Origin: Collinsella sp.
Lineage (GTDB): Bacteria > Actinomycetota > Coriobacteriia > Coriobacteriales > Coriobacteriaceae
Length of the DNA stretch: 5,176 bases
Assembly: GCA_022713905.1 (NCBI GenBank)
Contig: JAIHTM010000195.1
Coordinates: 1 to 5,176, forward strand
Reading direction: 5' to 3'
In this document: positions 1 to 4,803 of the stretch, in pieces
How positions within the stretch are numbered: position 1 is the first letter of the stretch
How the letters are laid out: each line of letters opens with the position of its first letter
Translations under genes and position numbers: made by a program
Notes under the pieces: model-generated
What the model saw: the letters and a program-made list of their open reading frames with translations, nothing else
Database searches by the model: none
Told to the model about the DNA's origin: nothing

Positions 1-32
1 CACCACTTTGGGGTGAGTGGGACACGTGGTTG

Positions 33-60
33 TTGCGGCAACTGATCCCCACCATAAATT
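33..60 (+). promoter_or_regulatory. weak distal promoter candidate for the ribU operon
   Basis: A possible -35 TTGCGG (33-38) and -10 TAAATT (55-60) are separated by 16 bases. Transcription would then start near 67 and the leader would include the segment at 84-90 that is complementary to the ribU ribosome binding site. Both boxes match the general bacterial consensus only partly (3/6 and 4/6). The rest of positions 1-73 shows no coding region I can support, only a short odd palindrome (GTTGC-G-GCAAC, 32-42) of unknown meaning. Confidence 0.2.
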
Positions 61-73
61 ATCCTTGGCATAC

Positions 74-101
74 TTGCGCGAAAACCTGCCCGTGCTACAC
101 T
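74..101 (+). promoter_or_regulatory. proximal promoter candidate for the ribU operon
   Basis: A -10-like TACACT (96-101, fits TAnnnT) lies 16 bases after TTGCGC (74-79). Transcription would start near 108, exactly where the 5' strand of riboswitch helix P1 begins, giving a leader with almost no sequence upstream of the aptamer. The -35 is poor (3/6). This reading competes with the distal candidate at 33-60, and the sequence alone does not decide between them. Confidence 0.3.
84..90 (+). promoter_or_regulatory. candidate anti-Shine-Dalgarno segment upstream of the riboswitch
   Basis: ACCTGCC at 84-90 is a perfect 7-base complement of GGCAGGT at 292-298, which contains the AGGT core of the ribU ribosome binding site. 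If it is transcribed, it could extend the closed P1 helix across an internal loop and block translation when FMN is bound. It matters only if transcription starts upstream of 84. A 7-base match can arise by chance in a leader of this size. Confidence 0.25.
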
Positions 102-107
102 TGCAAT

Positions 108-295
108 TGCTGTTTCAGGGCGGGGTGAAATTCCCCACTGGCGGTAAATCGGGCGGTGTCAATGGGACGCCGTGGCGCAGGCGAGATGCCTGCGACCGAG
201 CCGATGAGTCCGCGACCCGTGCGTGTGTTGGTTCGCATGCCGGCTGAACTGGTGAGATCCCAGTACCAACGGTTAGAGTCCGGATGAAAGAGGCA
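108..295 (+). ncRNA. FMN riboswitch (RFN element)
   Basis: This is the cis-acting RNA aptamer that binds flavin mononucleotide and lowers expression of riboflavin synthesis or uptake genes. The conserved blocks appear in order: CAGGGCGGGGTGAAATTCCC (116-135), the P2 stem GGGG/CCCC (122-125 with 133-136), CTGGCGGTAA (138-147), GAGTCCGCGACCCG (206-219), the P5 stem CTGG/CCAG within 250-263, and GTCCGGATGAAAGA (279-292). P1 can form from TGC..TTTC (108-116) with GAAA..GCA (286-295). The variable arm at 148-205 is much longer than in the Bacillus subtilis ribD element. No terminator hairpin with a T-run lies between the aptamer and ribU. The 3' edge of P1 touches the ribosome binding site, so control of translation is the likely mode (inference). 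Confidence 0.96.
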
Positions 296-302
296 GGTGA
301 TC
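295..302 (+). promoter_or_regulatory. ribU ribosome binding site, fused to the riboswitch edge
   Basis: AGGTGATC at 295-302 matches eight contiguous bases of the complement of the usual 16S rRNA 3' end. In that alignment the AGG core lies seven bases before the ATG at 305. This fixes the start at 305 and excludes the in-frame ATG at 284, which belongs to the conserved GGATG block of the FMN aptamer. The first base is part of P1, which links ribosome access directly to aptamer folding. Confidence 0.8.
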
Positions 303-304
303 TT

Positions 305-895
305 ATGTCTGAACAGTCGCAGCATATCCATTTTGAGAACACGAATAGGTGGAGCACCAAACAGCTCGTTACTATGGCGTTGATGTGCGCCTTGGGAGCA
401 CTGTTTATGTATGTGCAGCTGCCCATCCTTCCCTCGGCGCCGTTTTTGACGTATGACCCGTCGCTGGTGCCGGCGATGGTGTGCGGTTTTGCGTATGGCC
501 CTGGCGCCGGCACTGCTGTTGCCGCCATGGCGATCGTTATCCATGCGCTCACCACGGGTGACTGGGTCGGCGCGCTTATGAACTTGGTTGCCACGCTGGG
601 CTACATTCTGCCCGCGGCTATCGTCTACCAGAAGATGCACACCTATAAGGGTGCCGTGATTGGCCTGGTGTTCGGCGTCATTGCCGCTACGGCGCTGTCT
701 ATGGTCGCAAACCTTACCATTGGCGTTTGGTTCTGGTATGGCTCGGTCGATGTGATCGCCCCGCTCATGATTCCTGCCGTGCTGCCGTTCAACCTTATCA
801 AGACCGTGCTTAATTCGGTATTGACGCTTGCGGTGTACAAGGCGGTCTCCAACCTTATCACGCCTAAAAAGGACCAGGTCAAAGGCCGCGCATGA
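305..895 (+). CDS. ribU: riboflavin ECF transporter substrate-binding S component RibU
   Basis: This is the membrane protein that binds riboflavin and delivers it to the ECF energising module for import. It has 196 residues, normal for an S component. After a polar N-terminus (1-18) there are about six hydrophobic segments, roughly 20-40, 55-80, 86-107, 113-133, 135-160 and 165-180. The RibU-like segment PFLTYDPSLVPAM (46-58) is followed by a GPGAG glycine turn (65-69), then TTGDWVGALMN (83-93) and LPFNLIK (160-166). The identity rests on these motifs plus the FMN riboswitch directly upstream. The start at 305 is set by AGGTGATC; an in-frame ATG at 284 lies inside the aptamer. The stop overlaps the ecfA start by four bases (ATGA), implying translational coupling. 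In many RibU proteins the first motif reads D-x-S-D-[IV]-P, as I recall it. Here the second Asp is Leu (residue 54). Confidence 0.92.
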   Translation: MSEQSQHIHFENTNRWSTKQLVTMALMCALGALFMYVQLPILPSAPFLTYDPSLVPAMVCGFAYGPGAGTAVAAMAIVIHALTTGDWVGALMNLVATLGYILPAAIVYQKMHTYKGAVIGLVFGVIAATALSMVANLTIGVWFWYGSVDVIAPLMIPAVLPFNLIKTVLNSVLTLAVYKAVSNLITPKKDQVKGRA

Positions 896-2796
896 TTGAG
901 TGTCGGGGCGTTTCCTTTAGCTATGATGGTGCCGTACCGGCGCTCGACGGCGTCGATCTGAATATCGAGGACGGCGAGTTTTTCTGCATTCTCGGTGGCA
1001 ATGGGTCGGGCAAGTCGACGTTTGCCAAGCATCTGAATGCACTGTTGCGGCCCGATGCGGGCACGGTACGCATCAACGGCATGGATGCGTCCGATCCCGA
1101 GCTGGTCTACGACATTCGTTCGACCGCGGGCATGGTATTCCAGAATCCCGATGACCAGCTGGTGGCAACGCTTGTCGAAGATGACGTTGCGTTTGGTCCC
1201 GAAAACCTTGGCGTGCCATCGGCACAAATTGCGCAGCGTGTACGCGAGGCGCTGAAGGGCGTGGGCCTGGTGGGCTTTGAGCGCCATGAGACCCATGCGC
1301 TTTCGGGCGGTCAAAAGCAGCGCGTGGCGCTTGCCGGCGTGCTCGCCATGGAGCCGCGCGTGCTCATTTTGGACGAGGCGTCCTCGATGCTCGATCCGCG
1401 CGGGCGCAAGGGCCTTATGAAGGCCTGTCACGCGCTGCACGAACGCGGCATGACCATCGTGATGATTACGCACTTTATGGAAGAGGCCGCCGAGGCCGAT
1501 CGAGTCGCGGTGTTTCGGGCGGGGCGCGTTGCCATGTTGGGCACGCCCGATGAAATCTTGACGCAGGCGGACGAACTCGCGCGGCTGAACCTGGATATGC
1601 CGGCATCGTGCTGTCTTGGCAGGGCGCTTCGTGCGAAGGGCGTGCCCGTTCACGCGCAGGTGCGCGAGGCGGATATGGTTGCCGAGGTTGCGCAGGCCTA
1701 TACCGAGCGGAGTAGGACAGGCATCGCCGGGCGGCCTTTCGCATCCGATCCTCGTATTCCCGACAACGTTTCCTCTGCAATCGATGGCGCAGACGCGCTG
1801 GAGCCCGTCATCGAGATTTCGCACCTTTCGTATGGCTATTCGCTGAGCGCCCGCGAGCGTCGCCGTTGGCACAAGCGCTCAGCTGCCGAGGGTGCATCGA
1901 ACAAACAGGCCCTCTGGGGCAACGACCCTAGCAGCCCCTGGGCGTTGCGCAATGTATCGCTGACGGTGCGTCGTGGCGAGTTCCTGGGCCTTGCGGGCCA
2001 TACCGGTTCGGGTAAGTCGACACTGGTTCAGCATCTCAACGGACTGATTCGTCCCCAGGAGGGTTCCGTTTACGCGTTGGGGCTCGACCTGGTAAACAAG
2101 AAAGATGCCGCCGCGGTTAAGGCAAAGGTCGGCGTGGTGTTTCAGTATCCAGAGCGTCAGCTGTTTGCCGAGACCGTGGCACAGGACGTGGCATTTGGTC
2201 CGCATAACCTTGGCTTGTCGCAGGCCGAGGTTGCCCACCGCGTTGAGTCATCGCTCGCGCGCGTGGGCCTCGACCTGGCCACGGTGGGCGACAAGAGTCC
2301 CTTTGAGCTCTCGGGCGGGCAGCAGCGGCGCGTGGCGTTTGCTGGCGTGCTTGCCATGGAGCCCGAGGTCCTGGTACTCGATGAGCCCATGGCGGGGCTC
2401 GATCCGGCAGCCCGCAGGGATTTCCTGGAGCTCATCGGCCATCTTCATGACGAGGGCCTGACCGTCGTCATGGTTTCACACAGTATGGATGACCTTGCCA
2501 ATTGCTGCGACCGTATTGTCGTGATGAACGAGGGCACGGTGTTTGCCGAGGGTACGCCCGCTCAGGTTTTTGCGTATGCCGATGAGCTCAAGTCGATCGG
2601 CTTGGGTGTTCCCGCTGCCCAGCGCATGGCGCTGGCGCTTGCGAAGGCAGGCGTGCCGCTGCGCTTTGACGGCCTCTATACGGTTGAGTCGCTGGCAGAC
2701 GAACTGGTGGACCTGCTTATCGGTCGCTCGGACGGTCCTTCTAACGTCGCGGACATTGCTAAATCCAAGACGGTCGCGCGAGAGGAGGGCTGCTAA
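892..2796 (+). CDS. ecfA: fused ECF transporter ATPase (EcfA1-EcfA2 in one chain)
   Basis: This cytoplasmic ABC-type ATPase powers the ECF importer. Its 634 residues carry two complete nucleotide-binding domains, whereas many bacteria encode these as two proteins of about 280 residues. Domain 1 has Walker A GGNGSGKST (35-43), Q-loop Q84, signature LSGGQ (137-141), Walker B ending D161-E162, D-loop SMLD (165-168) and switch His194. Domain 2 has GHTGSGKST (369-377), Q418, LSGGQ (473-477), D497-E498, AGLD (501-504) and His530. Both sites look catalytically intact. DEASSMLD and DEPMAGLD are typical of the A1 and A2 types respectively, giving the order A1-A2. Each half ends in a similar helical tail (about 220-270 and 560-610). 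A linker (about 270-303) joins the halves. Domain 2 carries an extra basic/polar stretch (about 314-345) after its A-loop tyrosines. The ATG at 892 overlaps the ribU stop and the stop overlaps ecfT by one base. Confidence 0.95.
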   Translation: MIECRGVSFSYDGAVPALDGVDLNIEDGEFFCILGGNGSGKSTFAKHLNALLRPDAGTVRINGMDASDPELVYDIRSTAGMVFQNPDDQLVATLVEDDVAFGPENLGVPSAQIAQRVREALKGVGLVGFERHETHALSGGQKQRVALAGVLAMEPRVLILDEASSMLDPRGRKGLMKACHALHERGMTIVMITHFMEEAAEADRVAVFRAGRVAMLGTPDEILTQADELARLNLDMPASCCLGRALRAKGVPVHAQVREADMVAEVAQAYTERSRTGIAGRPFASDPRIPDNVSSAIDGADALEPVIEISHLSYGYSLSARERRRWHKRSAAEGASNKQALWGNDPSSPWALRNVSLTVRRGEFLGLAGHTGSGKSTLVQHLNGLIRPQEGSVYALGLDLVNKKDAAAVKAKVGVVFQYPERQLFAETVAQDVAFGPHNLGLSQAEVAHRVESSLARVGLDLATVGDKSPFELSGGQQRRVAFAGVLAMEPEVLVLDEPMAGLDPAARRDFLELIGHLHDEGLTVVMVSHSMDDLANCCDRIVVMNEGTVFAEGTPAQVFAYADELKSIGLGVPAAQRMALALAKAGVPLRFDGLYTVESLADELVDLLIGRSDGPSNVADIAKSKTVAREEGC

Positions 2797-3596
2797 TGGA
2801 GGCGTTTTCGTTTGGCAGCTACTATCCCGGCGATAGTGCAATTCACCGCCTGGACCCGCGAACCAAGTTGCTCTTGGGCTTTGTGTTTCTGATCACGACG
2901 CTCACGGTCAGCAGCTTCCGCGGACTAGTCCCGGTCGCAATCTTCGTTGTCCTGATCTATGCCGTGTCCCGGGTGCCGGCTCGTCGCGTCCTGTCATCGA
3001 TGGCGCCGCTGCTGGCGATCGTCGCGGTGGTCGCGATGCTCAACCTGTTTTCCGACCAGAGCGGGCGCATTCTGTGGCAGCTCGGCTTTTTGCAGATAAG
3101 CGAGGGCTCGCTGCATTCCGCCGCCTTTATGGCGTGCCGCCTGACCTTGATGATGGCCGGCATGAGCGCTATTACGCTCACCACGCCCACGCTCGATCTC
3201 ACCGCGGGCTTTGAGCGCCTGCTCGCGCCGTTTGCGCGTGTGGGACTTCCTGCGCACGAGCTCGGCATGATCATGGGTATCGCGCTGCGCTTTATGCCGC
3301 AGTTTGCCACCGAGATGAAGCAGACGGCCGATGCACAGGCGAGCCGCGGTGCGCGCGTGACGGGAGGCCCGCTCGGCGGCGTGCGTATGCTCGGCAGTGT
3401 GGCGATTCCGCTGTTCACGGGCGTGTTCCGTCATGCCGAAACGCTGTCTGCCGCCATGGATGCCCGTTGCTATCATGGCGAGCAGGGCCGCACACGTCTG
3501 CATGCGCTTGCATTTGGCCGCGGCGATGCGCTGGCGGCGGTGGTGACGGCGTTGCTGCTCATCTGCGTCATCGTCATCAATCTTCAACTTGTTTAG
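2796..3596 (+). CDS. ecfT: ECF transporter transmembrane coupling protein EcfT
   Basis: This is the membrane scaffold that links the ATPases to the riboflavin-binding S component. It has 266 residues, a normal length. The N-terminus shows the family signature GSYYPGDSAIHRLDPRTKL (7-25). Hydrophobic segments follow at about 24-58, 66-84, 108-130, 152-168 and 243-262. The cytoplasmic coupling region holds the two short X-Arg-X motifs used to dock the ATPases: S183-R184-G185 within AQASRGAR, and A223-R224-C225 within AMDARCYHG. The first motif is usually Ala-Arg-Gly, so the Ser is a mild deviation. The start is supported by GGAGG (2784-2788) seven bases upstream, lying inside the end of ecfA. 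The start codon shares one base with the ecfA stop (TAATG). No terminator follows, and the next gene begins 30 bases downstream. Confidence 0.94.
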   Translation: MEAFSFGSYYPGDSAIHRLDPRTKLLLGFVFLITTLTVSSFRGLVPVAIFVVLIYAVSRVPARRVLSSMAPLLAIVAVVAMLNLFSDQSGRILWQLGFLQISEGSLHSAAFMACRLTLMMAGMSAITLTTPTLDLTAGFERLLAPFARVGLPAHELGMIMGIALRFMPQFATEMKQTADAQASRGARVTGGPLGGVRMLGSVAIPLFTGVFRHAETLSAAMDARCYHGEQGRTRLHALAFGRGDALAAVVTALLLICVIVINLQLV

Positions 3597-3626
3597 GCGC
3601 GATTCGAGCGCAGGAAAGGGGTCCCT

Positions 3627-4073
3627 ATGACCGATAACGACCGCACGGCGCAGCTCGAGCGCGCCTGTTCGTATCTTAGGCGTATTCCGGCGTGGTATCT
3701 CGCCACGATCGACGTGACGGACGGACATCAGCCGCGCGTGAGGCCGTTCTCGTTTGCCATGGTCGATGATGGCAAGCTGTGGTTTTGCACCTCGCGCGAT
3801 AAGGATGTGTGGGCCGAGCTTAGCGCGAACCCCAAGTTTGAGGTTTCGGGTTGGAAACCGGGGGAGTGCTGGATCGTATTAACTGGCGAGGCCGCGCTCG
3901 AGGACGACGCGGTCGTGAGTGACCGGGTGCACCAAGCCGGCTTTAAGCACATGGTGGGCATCGGCGAAGATCACGAGAGCGCCAACGACGGTCGCCTTGC
4001 GTTCTTCTCGGTGCGCAATATCGCCGCCCGCTTCTGTGATATCGACGGTAGCGAAGAGCGCCTGGAGCTTTAA
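3627..4073 (+). CDS. pyridoxamine 5'-phosphate oxidase-like (FMN-type split barrel) protein, copy 1
   Basis: This is a small soluble protein of 148 residues. Its pattern fits the PNPOx-like split-barrel family, whose members usually bind FMN as dimers and act as reductases or oxidases on varied substrates. Visible marks are PAWYLATID (21-29), the strand RVRPFSF (37-43) that in the family lines the flavin phosphate site, DGKLWFCTSRDKDVW (48-62), and WIVLTGEAALEDD (82-94). There is no signal peptide or membrane segment. It is too short and lacks the C-terminal region expected of true PdxH, so pyridoxal phosphate synthesis is unlikely. The substrate is unknown; NimA-like nitroreductases are relatives of this fold. 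It starts 30 bases after ecfT with AGGAAAGGGG (3612-3621) as ribosome binding site, so it is probably co-transcribed with the riboflavin transporter. Copy 2 follows directly. Binding of F420 or heme in place of FMN is possible within the superfamily. Confidence 0.85.
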   Translation: MTDNDRTAQLERACSYLRRIPAWYLATIDVTDGHQPRVRPFSFAMVDDGKLWFCTSRDKDVWAELSANPKFEVSGWKPGECWIVLTGEAALEDDAVVSDRVHQAGFKHMVGIGEDHESANDGRLAFFSVRNIAARFCDIDGSEERLEL

Positions 4074-4117
4074 CCATAGGGTAGCTAAAACAGCCCCGAC
4101 CCAAAAAGACTAGTGAC

Positions 4118-4123
4118 AGGGGG
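4118..4123 (+). promoter_or_regulatory. ribosome binding site deciding the copy 2 start
   Basis: AGGGGG lies four bases before the ATG at 4128. A longer reading would start at GTG 4113, but that codon has no purine-rich site at the right distance and it would place this motif inside the gene. The ATG at 4128 also gives an N-terminus that begins shortly before the conserved PAWYLAT strand. Confidence 0.6.
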
Positions 4124-4127
4124 ACAC

Positions 4128-4538
4128 ATGGACGGATTGAATACGGTGTTGGAGTATCTGACGTCGGTACCGGCATGGTATTTGGCGACGAGCGTTGACG
4201 GACAGCCGCATGTGCGTCCGTTTTCGTTTGCGCAGATCCAGGACGGCAAGCTGTGGTTTGTAACGGCGCGCACCAAAGACGTGTGGCAAGAGCTGCTGCA
4301 AAATCAACGCTTTGAGGCCACGAGTTGGTGGCCGGGCCATGGCTGGCTCATCTTGCGCGGGCGTGCGGGTCTGGATGACCAGGCCGCTCCCGATATGCGC
4401 GAGGCCGGCTGGAAGCATCTGGAGCGCCTAGGCGAGCACTACGAGGGCGCAGGCGATCCCACGCTCGTCTTCTTTAGCGTGGAGGAACCCGAGGCCTTTA
4501 TCTGCAACCATGACGAATGGGTGTCGATCGAGCTCTAA
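4128..4538 (+). CDS. pyridoxamine 5'-phosphate oxidase-like (FMN-type split barrel) protein, copy 2
   Basis: This soluble 136-residue protein is a paralogue of the gene just upstream. The two share PAWYLAT (15-21 here), VRPFSFA (29-35), DGKLWF (39-44), KDVW (50-53) and an FFSV strand near the C-terminus (115-118), and by eye are close to half identical across the core. The family fold normally binds FMN through the VRPF strand and the T-x-R/K-x-K-D region. Differences from copy 1 include a Trp-rich segment TSWWPGHGW (65-73), a shorter first hairpin and a different C-terminal strand (EAFICNHDEW, 122-131), so substrate or partner may have diverged. The function is unknown and it is too small for PdxH. 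The 54-base gap after copy 1 has no convincing promoter or terminator, so it is probably the last gene of the ribU operon. The strong hairpin at 4583 follows. Confidence 0.85.
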   Translation: MDGLNTVLEYLTSVPAWYLATSVDGQPHVRPFSFAQIQDGKLWFVTARTKDVWQELLQNQRFEATSWWPGHGWLILRGRAGLDDQAAPDMREAGWKHLERLGEHYEGAGDPTLVFFSVEEPEAFICNHDEWVSIEL

Positions 4539-4582
4539 ACGAGTCTCTCAGCAAGCTTCGACAATTCAAATTCTCGCATGTA

Positions 4583-4646
4583 GCGGGCCCCACATTGCAA
4601 CGTCACCGTAAGGCGCACTGGGCAATATGGGGCCCGCATTTATTTG
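4583..4646 (+). terminator. Rho-independent terminator of the ribU-flavoprotein operon
   Basis: The arm GCGGGCCCCACATTGC (4583-4598) pairs with GCAATATGGGGCCCGC (4622-4637). All 16 positions match except one C/A mismatch (4593 with 4627). The loop is 23 bases (4599-4621) and the tail is ATTTATTTG (4638-4646). The GC-rich base of the stem followed by a T-rich run fits intrinsic termination on the + strand. The reverse strand lacks a T-run, so it looks one-directional. It separates the flavin operon from argC. Confidence 0.85.
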
Positions 4647-4682
4647 TCAATTCCTTCGAGTGAATGTGTCGGGACTGTTTCA

Positions 4683-4698
4683 ATGCATGAATATGCAA
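4683..4698 (+). promoter_or_regulatory. ARG box 1 (ArgR operator candidate)
   Basis: This 16-bp imperfect palindrome reads ATGCAT-GAAT-ATGCAA. It differs by one outer base from the form TTGCAT-NNNN-ATGCAA known for actinobacterial ArgR operators. It lies upstream of argC, the first step-specific gene expected under arginine repression. ArgR with bound arginine would repress here (established for the family; inferred for this site). Confidence 0.75.
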
Positions 4699-4703
4699 AA
4701 GAT

Positions 4704-4719
4704 TTGCGTAGATATGCAT
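4704..4719 (+). promoter_or_regulatory. ARG box 2 (ArgR operator candidate)
   Basis: This second 16-bp palindrome reads TTGCGT-AGAT-ATGCAT, with two departures from TTGCAT-NNNN-ATGCAA. Its centre is exactly 21 bp from that of box 1, two helical turns, matching the spacing by which one ArgR hexamer contacts paired boxes. The pair ends 84 bases before the argC start. Confidence 0.7.
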
Positions 4720-4729
4720 CTTTTGGTGC

Positions 4730-4735
4730 TAAAGT
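4730..4735 (+). promoter_or_regulatory. possible argC -10 element
   Basis: TAAAGT fits TAnnnT and lies 10 bases after ARG box 2, so ArgR on the boxes would cover the -35 region. I see no good -35 at 16-18 bases upstream; the TTGCGT of box 2 gives a 20-base spacing. Treat it as a placeholder. Confidence 0.25.
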
Positions 4736-4803
4736 TTCAACCCACTTCATAACGACGGCTGCGGGATGCGCATTGGTGCATAACTGCAGACAAGGAGTCT
4801 GAT

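Noticed and set aside
17..247. Short + strand open frame through the leader
   Set aside because: It runs through the FMN riboswitch, starts at GTG without a supporting site, and encodes nothing recognisable.
643..1872. Long open frame of 409 codons on the minus strand opposite ribU and ecfA
   Set aside because: It lies antisense to two well-supported genes, shows no recognisable domain, is rich in Arg and His as expected for the reverse of GC-rich codons, and has no ribosome binding site that I could see.
2994..3728. Minus-strand open frame of 244 codons opposite ecfT
   Set aside because: It has low-complexity Arg/His/Ala composition typical of an antisense shadow and covers a conserved EcfT reading frame.
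4074..4127. Possible hairpin GGG-TA-GCT / AGC-CCC between the two paralogues
   Set aside because: The stem is short and bulged with no T-run after it, so it is not a convincing terminator or attenuator.
3627..4538. Annotation of either paralogue as PdxH (pyridoxamine 5'-phosphate oxidase proper)
   Set aside because: Both are much shorter than PdxH and lack its C-terminal region; only the fold-level motifs match.
4766..4781. Possible third ARG box (ATGCGC-ATTG-GTGCAT)
   Set aside because: Only TGC and TGCA half-sites match, with four departures from TTGCAT-N4-ATGCAA, and the centre is 62 bp from box 2 and not an exact multiple of 21.
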